NCBI GenBank assembly: GCA_030765055.1
Contig: CM060952.1
Location: forward strand, 170,276,807 to 170,340,806
Origin: Mantis religiosa
Taxonomy: Eukaryota; Arthropoda; Insecta; Mantodea; Mantidae
Direction: 5' to 3'
DNA length: 64,000 nt
The position numbers were made by a program, and so were the translations under genes. The notes under the pieces are model-generated. The model ran no database searches. It was given only the letters and a program-made list of their open reading frames with translations, and was not told where the DNA came from. Below, piece after piece: positions 1 through 13,398 of this stretch (position 1 is the first letter of the stretch; each line of letters starts with the position of its first letter).

Positions 1-35
1 GCCGACGTGCACACGCGTTTAGTAAACAGACTTTA
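1..35 (+). mobile_element. Right terminal repeat of a Tc1-like element cut by the window edge
   Basis: The first 35 bases closely match the right terminus of the Tc1-like element that ends near 20542: both begin gccgacgtgcacacgcgtt and run on to aaacagac. The terminus here reads aaacagactt followed by TA, which mirrors the left end near 19522 (TA then aagtctgttt). The body of this copy lies outside the window. Confidence 0.6.
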
Positions 36-214
36 CATGAGATGAAGATGGAGCACCGGTGGAATGACATGGCGGGGGAAAGCGGAGGTCCAGGAGAAAA
101 CCCGCCCCAGCGCCGTGTTGTCCACCACAAATCTCACTTTGCGGTCGCCTGGGATCGAACCCGGGCCGCCTTGGTGAGAGCCAAGCGGTCTAACCACAGA
201 GCCACGGCGCGGCC
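36..214 (-). repeat. tRNA-derived SINE, family A
   Basis: Read on the minus strand, this begins with a tRNA-like head: an A-box-like stretch (gtggctctgtggttagac) and a B-box (gggttcgatccc). A GC-rich body follows, ending in ccaccggtgctccatcttca. A second copy is at 32722-32943 and a headless fragment at 6062-6213. It is a retroposon, not a tRNA gene: no CCA-ready acceptor stem is visible and the tail is shared among copies. It abuts the Tc1-like terminus at its 3' side. Confidence 0.8.
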
Positions 215-1419
<1,205 letters not shown>

Positions 1420-1779
1420 CTTGTGCAAGCTTCACTAGAGAGGGAGGTTCACGTGACATGACGTCACACGTGCAAGTCTAGTCAAATGATAACCCAACAT
1501 ACTGTTTGAATTTAACAAAACAGTAACATGTGACAGTATCATCTTCATACCAAATAAAAGAACAGCAAATGTATCACAGAATACCAAACAAAAGTGCAAA
1601 TAAGCCAAAAACAGAACACTATAAAGACTTCTTTATTGAAGATCCTAATTTATTTGGAAATTGCCATTAGTTGAATGTGCATTAAGGATGCCATTTTCAA
1701 AAAATCTACTGGTTTTCGGTAATGAAAATATATGGAAAGTTGGCAGGGGAAATTAATAGAGATTACTGTCAAGATTTTA

Positions 1780-2302
1780 GCCTAGCGGGATGGGTCGGTT
1801 AACAGTGGAAGCATTCGGGAGGTCCGCGTTCGATTTCCGTGCCCGACCTACCTGACCCATGGGTTTTTTCGAGGGTTTTCCCGAGTCGCCAGGCGAATGC
1901 TGAGTAAATTAATTACGTGCCCCGAATTTCGTGTCCCTCCGTTTCATCTCCATTATCATTTCACATCATCTCTCATCTGGTGATCTCTTTCTGGTAGTTG
2001 TGTCGGCCGGTGTCTCGACGTTGCATGTTGGATGATATGCTTTCGGTAAATTTCCTCTTCCTGTAGGGTGCACTCTGGTCTCAGAACCCGTTTCCGAACC
2101 ACAGTAGGATGGAATGCAGGTTGGTCTGACCTGCCGGGGAGTTTCCAGCTGGTAAAGTTTAGGGACCATGCCCTCTGCACGTCGTGGCTTCTTGGGACGG
2201 CTGCTTTCTCGCCTGATCCATCCTCCCGGGGGTGCCCCACTTGGGGGCACAGGTGCAATAGACCAAGTTTGGACCTCCGTTCCGAATTCACTCCCTTGCG
2301 TA
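1780..2302 (+). repeat. Long tRNA-headed retroposon, family G
   Basis: The head at 1780-1850 has a B-box-like gcgttcgatttcc. The body contains gggttttttcgagggttttc, a stretch beginning catctccattatcatttcac, and cccgggggtgccccacttgg. The same modules recur on the minus strand at 35095-35610, 36797-37720 and 37722-38206. It is unusually long for a SINE (about 500 bp). Frames within it on both strands are not genes. Confidence 0.7.
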
Positions 2303-2714
2303 GTCCAGTCCAGTCAAAAAGTTATAACATTAAACCTACTCTAAGAACAGCAAATCTAATATAAATGAATGGGGCTTAAGATATACATCTGCTTGTCTTA
2401 GGAAGAAAGAAAAAGCAGGATTGGTATGGTTTGAGGCATTATTTATAAGTATCTCATTAAGATAAGTGTAATATAAATAATAATTTATAAAGACGAGGGG
2501 GATATCTATATATAAATGTAAAATGTGAATTATAACATAGGAGTTGCATAAAGTCCACCATACAAATGTTTTCACTCCTGCAAGAATGCTCTTTAGGCTT
2601 TTCAAAAGACAGTCCTAACGGTGCATAACGGGACCGAAGCTTAGGGGTAGTTCATTGACACTAAACCCTTACAAAGAGATGTAAGCAGTTAAAAGGGAAC
2701 TGGGAAACAACGCG
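2303..2714. other. Unassigned sequence
   Basis: AT-rich DNA between the family G repeat and a LINE fragment. Nothing recognised. Confidence 0.4.
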
Positions 2715-3035
2715 GTGGTCAGTGATGCTATATGCCTGCGAGGTCTGTGGCATGGCCGCAGATTCCTGGCTGGCATATCTTCAACGCGCTCAGTAGGCCG
2801 ATTCTTCCCAGTAAGGTTCCTCCATGAAGCTTCGGGTCTTCCATACCTGGAAGATGAAATTAGACGCCGGGCTACAAAATTATACGAACAGTTACCTTTG
2901 CACAGAAGTGCCTTGGTTAGGTCTCTTGGTGATTATGATCCAACCAGACGTCGTCGCCGACTATTCCGGGTCCCCCGCATGGCTTGCGGGCATCCGAGGG
3001 AACCACGGAGCAATTCCAGCAGCAGCAAAAGCTGA
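2715..3035 (+). pseudogene. Jockey/CR1-type non-LTR retrotransposon reverse transcriptase, C-terminal fragment
   Basis: The frame contains LPYLEDEIRRRATKLYEQ followed shortly by HRSALVRSLGDYDP. This is the pattern of the extreme C-terminus of jockey-like LINE ORF2 proteins (a helix with LYxRL, then PLIxSLGDYDP) that follows the reverse transcriptase and its connecting region. No catalytic FADD-type motif is present, so this is only the last tens of codons of an element truncated at its 5' end. The non-coding stretch after the stop may be 3' UTR. The assignment rests on motif resemblance only. Confidence 0.6.
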
Positions 3036-4655
3036 GCTCCCATAATCTACCAAGAGTTGTTGGTCTCAAAATTAACAAAAATCAATTCAAAATCAAAATA
3101 AATCCTTCCAACGCCAGGGTGCTAAAGGAAAGCATTCTATCCTTCTAGAGGAGTACTAAACTACCTCGAAATCAATCCACCACCCTCAAACAAAAACAGC
3201 CATCCTAAACCATCCCGAAAAGAAAATCCTATCTGTGGTTAAACCCTATCCTGGGTGGGCACACAGCAACGATCTTCGGGCTAACACAGCCTGCCAGTAC
3301 CTGCGATGCGATGCGCGGTTGTCAGTATCAGTGCGAAATGCAAGGTGTGCGAACGTATAACGAAATTCATGGTACATCAGTAGTTAAAACATTTTATCGG
3401 GGACACTATAATAGCTGGTGTAAATTCCAATAATTAGTGATTAGTCTATCATTTATTGTTATTGTCTCTCGTCCCACTACCCTGAGCTGTCCATACCCAA
3501 CATGCTCTACTTAAGCCATAGCAGATGAGCAGCCGTGGACTCGACCTAAGAAAAGTTCCAGCATTAATGAATAAAGCACAAAAAAATCAATAACATTTGC
3601 AAATTCCCTAAGGTTGCCGCTAAATTAACAAGCGACCGGGGAAACGCTGAAGGTTTTGGAGGGTATAAAAATGACTGACGATTCTGGCAGGTAAATCTGC
3701 TCATTCTGTGGTTTAAATGAAAACTGCATAGGCATTTTGGTAGAATGCACACTGTAGGAAAACCAGTGAACAATTAAACTTGAAGTAAATAAAATTCTTA
3801 AGTCAGCTTAAAAGAGATTTATTGGCTGACTAGAAGAACTACCAAAATAAGGTCGACTTCTTGGCTATAATTCCAGATGAAATTATAATAATAAATCAGG
3901 AGAAACAACTTCATTCTTTTAATATCATCATTGATGGCAGCAGCTTTACTCATCAAATTATCATGAAATCGACCGCCATTTCTGATACACTGTAAATTAT
4001 TCTATATGAAATCTATGGCGTCTATTGTTAAGATTATATAAACAAATTGTGTGGTACTATATTAAAGCATTTCTGCGGCTGCTTTGTAATATTTGTTTTT
4101 AAAATATTTATGTACATCTGTAATTCAAAAGGTGTTGTTTTCTCTGGACAGTAATTAGTAATTTAATTACTAACTTGTCAAAAAATGCCACTAGTTTATC
4201 CTTTAAAGAATAAGTACAGTACTTTTTCTTGGTTTTGTTTACGTTAATTTCCGAACTAACAAAGTTCACAACAGTGAGCGTTGACCCATTACTCAGGTCC
4301 CTTGGACAACCTTGACTCCAGTCGAGGCCTTTGCTTCCACTTCATAATCGATAAATTCCAGGTTCGCGAGACGAATCTCCCGTCTCCTGGATACCAGATT
4401 ATGCACTTCCTGTGATGGTGGCAACTCTAGAGTAGCGCGTTAATAATTACATTTAATTTCCATAGTCATCCTCGGAGACTTTAAAATGTAATTTTCAAAA
4501 TCAACAAAAAATACACTTCAAAAGTACAGTTGCTGCACATGATTTAATGCAAGGTTGTGCTTTCTACGACTATGAAGAATTGATGCAGTAGAGCTTCTCT
4601 CTGTCTCTCGCTCTCTCCCTCTCTCTCCCTCTCCTTTTTTTTTATTTGGTAAGTT
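3036..4655. other. Unassigned AT-rich sequence
   Basis: The first few hundred bases may be 3' UTR of the preceding LINE fragment. The remainder has no supported gene or repeat partner. Confidence 0.4.
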
Positions 4656-4850
4656 TACATCCTCCAACGTTAAGTCATATCGGACGATGAATGGAATGGG
4701 TGAAATGATGCTCAAATGTGTCCAGGATCCATAGAACTTAGTGTTACCCGACATTCACCTTTCAGCATAAGGGAAAATACCGGAAAAGCCTTATCCAGAT
4801 AACTCACTGTGACCGAGATTCGAACTCGGGACAGTACGCTTCCTAGGCGT
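4656..4850 (-). repeat. tRNA-derived SINE, family B (diverged head)
   Basis: On the minus strand, family B runs from a tRNA-like head (B-box gagttcgaatctcgg) through aaggtttttccggggttttc and catggaccctgggctcattt to a 3' end cgttggaggacgt. This copy has the body and 3' end, but the first part of its head is diverged. A (T)n run lies next to its 3' end, consistent with an A-rich tail. Confidence 0.8.
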
Positions 4851-5222
4851 AATGTTTCGTCTTTCCAATATATGAGCCATTATCAGTTCCTTGTCACTCT
4901 CAACTAATTTTACAATTCACGATCATTTTTAAACTTTTCCCATATAAATCAGAGCTTCATTCCTTGTTCTACCTATTTTGCCTGATGTATTACCCTCCAT
5001 TGTCACAAATCAAACACTTTCAATTGTTTTTCTTCTTTTTCATTTATCAAGGAATGGTCCAAAGTACCTAAGAGCACTAAAACACTAAATATTTTGATTC
5101 TTTATTTTTATACAATTTGTCAAATCCTACACAATTTTTCTGTCAATTATGAGTTATTTTCAAACGTTTGCCCTAGTGTAACATACTTTTTGTTTTAACC
5201 TTATCACAGACTTTCCTCACCA

Positions 5223-5227
<5 letters not shown>

Positions 5228-5253
<26 letters not shown>
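5228..5253. repeat. Poly(A) run
   Basis: Roughly 25 consecutive A followed by caaacaaac. It is probably an old retroposon tail, but no body is recognisable upstream. Confidence 0.85.
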
Positions 5254-5254
<1 letters not shown>

Positions 5255-5419
5255 CAAACAAACATGGAACTGCCTTTCAGTACACGTTTGTTTATTGAAA
5301 ATTAACTGTGAATAATTCTAAAGGGATACTCGTGGCCTACACACAAAAGCTTCAGTTCTTTTAGTTAAGTGATGGAAATTAATAATTTCTTCACTTTAGC
5401 CTTATGGCTAAGGTTACCA

Positions 5420-5800
5420 GGAAAATATACGAGTCAAATGGAGAATTTAATGTCATGATCGCAAGTTGGCCATGGTAGCTCAATGGACAAGAGCGACTGG
5501 ACGGAAACCAGGAGCCTATATACGGATAGAGTGAAGAAATTTTTAATTTCCATCAATTAACTAAAATAATAAGAGTTAAATGATGAAGCCTGGGATTGTA
5601 AGTCGCCACAAACTGTGTATCTCGAATGCGAGAGCCCCTAGTGCTTTGCCGGTGAAATATACGAGTCAAATGGAGAATTTAGTGTGAGGAAGGTAAGTTG
5701 GCCATGGTAGCTCAATGGGTAAGAGCGACTGGACGGAAACCAGGAGATCCGTGGTTCAAATCCATTGAAATGACATTGAATTTTTCATGTTGACAATCAA
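5420..5800 (+). repeat. Two tandem units of tRNA-like family E
   Basis: Two units about 230 bp apart each contain gagtcaaatggagaattta and then a tRNA-like stretch with an A-box (tagctcaatgg) and the arm ctggacggaaaccag. The second unit continues into a B-box (gtggttcaaatcc). The first lacks the B-box. The same tRNA-like core makes up the array at 21870-22755 and the copy at 58308-58892. Confidence 0.7.
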
Positions 5801-6061
5801 AAATAGTTCTTTTCCCTGAGTTCCTCTGTGGTGATTTGATTTCAGTTCCCCTTTAAATCAACTAAAGCAACAATAAACTGTATTGTTAAAAAATAAATAC
5901 TAAAATAGTGTACGATGAGTTGGACCACCGGATAACTTCTGTGAAAAGGAGGCTTAAGATAAATTGTACTCCACAATGAGAATTTAGGCTATAATCTGTT
6001 TGACATTTACCTTCCTGCATTCTTCATTGTCGTTTTTTGTGATGTGTTATATTGCCAGCAC

Positions 6062-6213
6062 ATCGTAGGCGCTGGGGCAGGTTTTCTCCGGGATCTCCGG
6101 TTTCCCTCGCCATCTCATTCCACCGGTGCTCCATCTTCATCTCAGATATCATCATTGTCACCGCCTGCAATGCCGCATGTAGTAAAATCGGGCGTTAAAC
6201 ACTACACATTTCT
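6062..6213 (+). repeat. SINE family A, 5'-truncated
   Basis: Matches the body and 3' part of family A (ggcgctggggcaggttttct, then cattccaccggtgctccatc). It ends in gggcgttaaacactacacat, an end it shares with the copy at 32722. The tRNA-like head is missing. Confidence 0.75.
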
Positions 6214-7791
6214 ATTTTTTTCCTTCTCTTTTTTTTTTTGCTGTTACTCTTGCAGCTTCCTTTTCTCGAAAAATTCACCAAACAAATGTAGAACAGGATG
6301 CTGTTGACGGACTTCCTGTCTAGTGGTTCTCCATTTTCTTCCTGACTGAAGCATTTCTTCGTATACCGATTATTTGGGTGCCGTTACTATGTCTATCCGA
6401 GACAGTCTTCAAAGGGGTAAGCGACATAAATAAATTCTAATTAATGGCGGTGCCCCTGCATGAGATTAATTAATAGAAATGAATTATTTTGTGAAGAAGA
6501 AAACAAATCGATACTCCGGGGTTTTTAAAACATGGCTGGTCTCATGAAATAACAGGTTTGACAGCGTAAGCGCAGGTGAAATGTGGTGGGGCGTTGCTGA
6601 TATCAGCAGAAACAACATTGGCGATAACCGTGTGACCAAGGAGCGATAACTGCAGACCAAATAGGTAAGGCATGAAGGATTAGACGCGATAAAGGTAAAG
6701 TTGTACAGAAAGTCACGCTCTCCAGAAGCCCCGATATTTTCAACACGCCCACCTCTGTGTACTTAATGCGTGCCGTATCGCCAGACACGTGCTCCAAGTT
6801 GTGGGAGTAAGTCTGTGGGTGCCTGAAGTACTAAAGCGAATGTAGGTGGTGGAAGGTTGTTGAACACTTAACATTTACATAGTGATGTTGATTTAGGATG
6901 AGAACATTAACCATATTGTGTTATTATGTCCTCTGTTTGTATATCCATGGGAATGCTCAGCTGTCAATTTTAATATTTAGTTTTTAGAGCATGTTAATAC
7001 TACAACCTACAGGTCTGCTAATAAGATTTCATGTATTTAATATCATCTATCCTTCATGATAGTATTACAGCTACCTAGTCAAATGAAGGCCCGGAGTTCG
7101 AGCCACGGTAGCGGCAAGTTACTTAGATTTCTTCCATGCGGTTTCTTTTGCAAATATAATTCACGTCTTATGATAATGTTTTCGGACCCTGGATTTCTGT
7201 AAGCAGTTATTGATCATAAGGTATTGACCACTCTTTCTGAACTTGAAGGGCTAAAAGGGAAATAAACTGTTATATATTTCTCAATTTTATGCTTCTCTCT
7301 AATCTGTAAGTGTTCAAGTACGTTTCCAAGATTGATCATAACTGTTTTGCTGCACTATTCTGACATCTCAAGCACAAAAGAAATCAAGAAACAAAACAAA
7401 CAAAAAAGAAAAGATTTGAATACTTTTGGTATTTTTATTGTCACCATTACATTGTTTCCTCATACAAATCTTGCAATACACATCGGGTAGATATTAATTT
7501 GATAAAATTATATCATTCCGTTCTGGATTTCAGCAATAGCATATTCCAAAACACTGAACCGTATTATTGATACGCTTTCCTCGACGACGGGCGGTCTCAT
7601 TGGCTTTCACACTTATGGCAGTGCTCTAGAAAATGGCTTCGCTTCGCGAATAGTTATGCTTAAAACTAGTTGATAAAAGACTAAAGTGTTGTGCTTGTCA
7701 ATATGCGCCCTGTATTCGGTCCAGCTGGTATTTTTGTGGATGTGTAGCTGGATTCTGAGGCTAGAGTAAATTTCTGTTTTTTTTTTATCAT
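6214..7791. other. Unassigned AT-rich sequence
   Basis: No gene recognised. An isolated B-box-like gagttcgagcc near 7095 may be a fragment of an old SINE head but has no supporting body. Confidence 0.4.
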
Positions 7792-8362
7792 TTCTTCTTC
7801 TTCTTCTTCTTCACTTCATGGCATAGGCAATCAAGTGCCTGTTCCGCCTTCGAAGTCCTCCATCCATCGTTTCCTGGGTCTGCCCATCGATCTCCTACCC
7901 TTAGGATGATACTTAATATTTGTTTTGTAAGTCTGTTATCTGGCATTCTTTCAACATTTTCCATTTTTGTTTGAGATCTTTTAACCTATCATTCATACTA
8001 AAAATGTCCAGCTCTTCTCTTATATTTTCATTTCTTATTAAGTTCCTCTTCGTGCATCCTTTCACACTTCTCAAGAATTTCATTTCTGAAGCCTGTATTT
8101 TACTCTGTTGCTTTTTAGTTAACGTCCAAGTCTCAATTCCGTATGTCGGTATAGGTACAGCCATAACTTTGTAGAACTTTAATTTTGTTTCTTTACGTAT
8201 TTTGTTTATAAATGTTCTATTTATTGTTCCACACACTCTTTGAAATTTGCATATTTTATTGTAGACATCATATTCCTTGTCATAACTAACATCAGTTCCC
8301 AAATAGTTAAAATGGCTTACCTGTTCATTTTTTTTATTTAGTATTTTGCGAATTCTAATTTA
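7792..8362 (-). pseudogene. Non-LTR retrotransposon 3' end (reverse transcriptase C-terminal region)
   Basis: The minus-strand frame reads VSHFNYLGTDV, then the motif YGIETWTLTKKQ, a run beginning EMKFLRSVKG, and IREELDIF. These are hallmarks of the segment after the reverse-transcriptase core in many insect LINE ORFs (the YGSETWTL motif and the following helix). Past an in-frame break it continues as GRRSMGRPRKRWMEDF, the usual basic C-terminal tail. It ends in a (GAA)n tail (TTC repeats at 7792-7812 on the plus strand), as short tandem-repeat tails do in some LINE clades. The copy is 5'-truncated and inactive. Confidence 0.8.
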
Positions 8363-8757
8363 TTGATTAAACGCCTCCACCTCTGTGTTCGACTCTCTCC
8401 CGCCACCCCCTCCACACATATGCACTTCTCCCTCTCCTCCTCTCTCCTCATCCCTCTTTGTGTGTTTTATTGAAGTTTGTGCTAAATGATAAAAAACTGA
8501 CTTATTAATTCCATATTTTAGTAATTCTTTTATAGCATAATTTCCCTTTAATTGTTATTATAAAACTATAGCATATGTGTATCTTCATAACAAACGAAAA
8601 CAATATATGTTTAATAGCGGTTTTGCTATATTGTTGATTGATAAACACATACATGTTCACCATAATGCATAACTATCATCTACACCGTCAGAAGCTTTGT
8701 GGAAACAAGTTATTAAAATTGGTTTAATTCCTTTAAATTTGTAACTATGGAGTTTTA

Positions 8758-8979
8758 TAGTGCATACGTTAGGAGTTTGTCAGCCTCACATTCAAGAGGT
8801 CTTGAGTTCGAATCTCGCTCAGGGGAATTATCTGGATAAGGTTTCCTTTTTCCAAGACTTTGCCTTATCCTTAAAGATGAACGTTGAGTAAGCCTATGCT
8901 CTACAGACCCTCAGCTCATTTGAGCATCATTTTACCCATTTCATTCATCACCTGATATGATTTACTGTTAGAGGACTTT
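8758..8979 (+). repeat. SINE family B, diverged copy
   Basis: B-box gagttcgaatctcgc near 8810, then a degraded aaggtttcctttttcc and ctcatttgagcatcatttta, ending in a degraded gttagaggac. More mutated than other copies, hence older. Confidence 0.75.
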
Positions 8980-9212
8980 AATTAAAAGTAAAGATCATAC
9001 AATATTGCAGGGAATTCCACGAGAGCTCACGAATTCACCCAATAAAGCTCATAACTCCTAATAGAGTAGACTATGGAATCCTTGTGTCGGTTGGCAGATT
9101 ATGGTATACCGGCATATTAATATAATAATCAATCAAATGTGTTATTAAGCAGCGCAAGCAAGAGAAGGAGTTTATTTCAAAATCGATATTTTCTTATTTT
9201 TTTATGCACACA

Positions 9213-9223
9213 ATATATTTCAA
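9213..9223. repeat. Target-site duplication, left copy (family C, copy 1)
   Basis: atatatttcaa occurs immediately before the SINE and again at 9570-9580 immediately after it. Confidence 0.8.
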
Positions 9224-9569
9224 GCCGGGCGCCGGGGTAGCGCGGCGGTTTCGTTCGCGGCTCCCGTTCTAAGGGTCCCGAGTTCGATTCCCGGCTCTGG
9301 GGTTGGCGATTTTAAGTCGGCCCTATCCACGCCTTCACCTCTGTCTAGCACACGTGAAGTATCCCCTATGCCCAACGTGGTTCGGAGTCCACGGTAAAAA
9401 CTGTAGGTCCTCTCACCTCACCGCCATCTTCACTATCACCCTATCATCGGAGGTAATGGACACCGCCCTCTGGGTGCCTCCACCTGAGAAATGGGTCCGG
9501 TCATCACTTGGTGGGGTGAGGTTACCCCGAAGGCCAAGGTTGCCATGTGGGGAGTGTTAGTAACTAACT
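9224..9569 (+). repeat. Young tRNA-derived SINE, family C, copy 1
   Basis: The head has an A-box (tagcgcggcgg) and a B-box (gagttcgattccc). The body is about 270 bp and the tail is (TAAC)n. It differs from the copy at 18750-19099 by one base in the shared part (cggcgg versus cggtgg in the A-box). It is flanked by an 11-bp target-site duplication. The two copies share an identical 85-codon frame, but that follows from their youth and does not indicate a protein. Confidence 0.92.
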
Positions 9570-10839
9570 ATATATTTCAAACCTAGATCTTAATGCTATA
9601 TAGACTATAGCATTCATATAGCCTATATAATGGTTACATTTTCAAAATGTCACCACCCCAAGCAAATGCTTACATGGAAAATTTCATTAATATTAATTTT
9701 ATAAAAACAAATAGTTTTAAACATTTAGCTAAAATACAAAATGCTTAAGATATTTATGAATTTATGCTTTGCATTTTCTAAAAATGGTGCTTTTAGTTCT
9801 CTGCGTACTGATTTAATGTTGAATCATTTTGTATAGCTGGGAAATTATAGGAAAGAGACAAAAGCTTACTGCAGGAAAATTATAGACCCTTACAGATACA
9901 GAATTTGTATCAAATTATTTTCATGATTTTTAAACGTTCCTATGCTTCACGTTTACAGATTTGTGTAGAACACTTGCCATTTAAGGCACTTAATTTTTTG
10001 TATTGTTAATACAATTCGTTAGACATCTTAAATATGAAACCAGTTAAGAATATTTCGTATCAAATAAAACATTGGGGTAATTTACAGCGAAATTGGAAGC
10101 TGTATAAATCCTAACATGCCATGTGTTAATGATTGTTTTTTAGTTAACTCTACATACAAATTTCCAAATAAACGAAACTCGTATGTTAAGTATTGCAGAA
10201 TGTGTGGCTGTAAGCTAGAAATAAGTAAATGCTGACATATCTTTAATATGGACCAGTAATGACCAGTCATGCAGAAGAACAGCTTGGTAAAATAATATCC
10301 TTGGGGCCCGGGCTCATTGCCGATTTCTCCGGCCTTAGTTTCGATTTATTCAAACAGATGGTAACCTCCATCTTCTTCTTGCTTCGGGCAGTCATTTACA
10401 GCTATTAACATACGAATAAATGATTAAGGAAGAATTTATAGATGCCAATGTAACAAAAACAAAACCCGCCAATATGATTTTCCGTACACGAATGACTGAA
10501 GACCCAATCCACAAAGTATAGCTGAGAGATTGAGTACCCCAAACTACACCCCACCCAGCATGCCCTGTAGCCTGCAAAAGGGGTGGGAGCTTGGTGAATC
10601 ACAGACATTCACATCTACTTCGTGCTGTTTAATAAGGTATTTAGTACACTATTTCACTTATTTTACTCCCTTTAATGCGTCCCCAAGTACGAAATAGCTT
10701 TGCCAACGGTATTAATGTGTCTTTGACAGAAGACTGAAAGAAAAAAGAATGAAAAAGCTGACATACGCAGAGGTTGAGATAACGCACTTGTTGTCAGGCA
10801 CATTTGATGGACCCTCCTCCCCCGCAAGAAGCGAGGAGG
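9570..10839. other. Unassigned AT-rich sequence
   Basis: No supported gene or repeat. Confidence 0.4.
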
Positions 10840-11132
10840 TGCAGCTACTATGTGGGAGTATCAGCGGCCCCCGTGAATATGGAGCCCCCGTCACCCGCCG
10901 CCGCGCCATGACTCAGTGGGACGGCGCAGCGTGCCATGCCTACCTATCAGTGCGGCTTCATCCGCGATACAGTTCAGTCAGCATCCATTGAAGTAGCTTG
11001 TGTGATACAGAGCAAGCGACGTTCACGAACCAATTGGACTTTGCGGGATTTTTTACAAGTGGGTCGCTAGTTGCCAAACGTCTGTGTTTGGCCCATGATT
11101 GTTGTTTTCGTGACCTGTGCTCCTAGTGGACG
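10840..11132 (+). promoter_or_regulatory. Possible promoter and 5' UTR of an unrecognised gene
   Basis: GC and CpG content rise clearly above the surrounding AT-rich DNA. An arthropod initiator-like TCAGTC lies at 10974-10979, about 155 bp before the candidate start codon. No convincing TATA box is seen. Support is compositional and weak. Confidence 0.3.
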
Positions 11133-11328
11133 GTGATGTTAGTGATGCAGAGTCCCCCAGCTCAGGAGAAGCCGTCGACACGACTTCTCTCGGTACCTGG
11201 GGATGATGAACCGGATACTATCAGGGCGACGGTGTCCGCACCACCTTCACCCTCACCTTCACATCGGCGACGAATGTCTGTCAACAATATTCGCTCTGTA
11301 TATGACAGGGTACAGCGTTATCTCACAG
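11133..11328 (+). CDS. Candidate first coding exon of an unrecognised gene
   Basis: An open frame starts at ATG 11133 (or ATG 11145) and runs 65 codons plus one base to a good splice donor, CACAG|GTAGAG, at 11328/11329. The peptide is Pro/Ser-rich and low-complexity in the middle (SAPPSPSPSHRRRMS), then more ordered (VNNIRSVYDRVQRYL), as in cytosolic N-termini of many signalling or membrane proteins. The frame lies in a locally CpG-rich island after an initiator-like motif. I do not recognise the family. No downstream exon is identified in the window, so the next exon would lie beyond a long intron or among sequence I could not resolve. It could instead be chance coding potential. Confidence 0.35.
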
Positions 11329-13398
11329 GTAGAGTGTTTCTAACTTCCTTCTCCTTGAATTTTGTAAAGTGATCAACACGTAGTGTATCGTTTTAATACG
11401 TCAAACTTTGACACTTACAGGATAAACTTAAATTAACCTAAATTTGCCATAAAACATAGCACATATTCAATATCAGGTAATTGAAGGAAGAAACCATCTT
11501 ACCATTCATTATTAAAAAGTTTAAATACATAACTGCTTTATGATCTTACAAGAATACTTAGGGCTCTGTGTTATCAAATAGAAGATATTTGATGAAATAT
11601 ACCTAATTTACTCTCTCAACCAAATAAATGTGCTAAATCTGGACAAAATTATTTTGCCCTGAACAAAAATAGTATCTGAATTATATTTATTAGCTGCTTT
11701 AGTTATTATTTCCTGGGAAATCGCAAGGGCTGAGAATTGAATAAGAACCATAACATAAAGATTACAGTTTACATTAGGTAAGTCAGTTAGCAAGGTACTA
11801 ATATTTAGGCAGCATAAATAAAATTGATACAGTTTCTGACGTGCATCAATTCTCTCACTCATTTAATTAATGTTTTAATAATTGTGACGAACACTCAAAG
11901 AGCTAGTTGCCATCAAAAGTTAATGATTAAAAAAATCGCTGTTAATGCATTTTATAGAAGAAATTACATTGCAGTAATTTACTAGCAGAACAAAAAAATA
12001 CTTCAATTACACCATTTCTAGTTAAATCTATGATACGTTTTATGGTGATTTTAAAGGGATGGTCTAAACCTAGACAGTAATATTCAATTTTATAATATAA
12101 AAGTAAATTACATATGCTTTTACGATTATTTTATTCAGGCTACGTCGAAAATAAAACTGTTTTAATTTCAATGATTCTGTAAATGCTAGAATGTTCAAAA
12201 CCCATTTCATAGATTTAATTTTATATAATTCTTCTCAACATTTAAGTATGCTGAAGTTATGTTTTGTATGTGCAAGTTACATTATGACGTCATAATATAC
12301 TATTTTAATTCACTATAAAATTATTTTATTTTTAGAAACATAATTGGCAATCATTTCTTTGTTATAATGAAGCTAAAATCATATTGTGCATATTAGAATA
12401 GCCATAAACGACAAAGGCACTTTTCATCCTTTGATTTCACGTGCATAATATACTAACATCTGAAAACTGTAAGGTGTGTAAATTACTGAAAAAGTACCCA
12501 ATATCAATAAACATTACATACTCTTCTTCAGCACAAATATGCCATTAACATTAGGGAAGGCATTGATTTGAAAAACAAGTAATTCATTAGAAAATTGATT
12601 GAATATTAATGTTGCAATACTATTTTATAGTTTCGTTTAAGCAACAGCCCAGCTTTCCGAAAGATTTTTGGTATAATTAGTAAATTAAATTCAAAATATA
12701 TTTCTGCCATGGGTTAAGCTGTATAAAGCAAAAAGTCAAATTGTGAACTCTATACAATCAACTTACTCCGGTTTCATCATAATCTTACAATTAACTAAAA
12801 CATAAAGCACTACTTCTACAAATATTACATGTATTTAGATTGAAATAATTACAAATTGTGAACTCACAAAAATCAGCTAGAAGAGTAGACTCAATTTAAT
12901 GTACATAGTGTCTAAAACACAGAATAACCTGATGTAAAATTGTTGTAATGTTTGCAATTACTAATTCAAAATAGGACATGTAACTATAAAGCATGTAGTG
13001 TTACTATGTAATGGAGCATGCTGTTGATATCAATAAAGCAAAAAAAAAGCTGTATAAAGCACTCACTGTCTTGTGCACACCTGTCTGTTAAGAAGTTAAC
13101 TACGCTACTCAGTTAATTGACACATTGATAATAAATATTTGTTTCAATTGATCAAAGTTTAGTTCCTTATATGATTAAAATTGCAGACTGAGATGATATA
13201 TTCAGTGTAGATGTTTGAACACACAAACACAATACGATTTTTTTAAAGAAAATGAAACACAACGTTTATTGAGTTTTTAAACCAAAACTGATTGAAAATC
13301 AAAGAATAATTGTGTCAAATATGACACGAAATATAGTTTACTACATTATTTAATGAGTTTTTAAATCTTTTTTATTATTTTTTGTTAATTTTTTAATT
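11329..13398. other. Unassigned AT-rich sequence (possible intron)
   Basis: Very AT-rich, without supported ORFs or repeat partners. If the exon ending at 11328 is real, this would be the start of its first intron. Confidence 0.4.

Noticed and set aside
1956..2364. Overlapping 94-111-codon frames on both strands
   Set aside because: They lie inside family G retroposon sequence and are not preserved in the other copies.
9303..9560. 85-codon frame identical to one at 18826-19083
   Set aside because: Identity is explained by two very recent copies of the same SINE; a protein-coding role is not needed and the frame has no coding signature.
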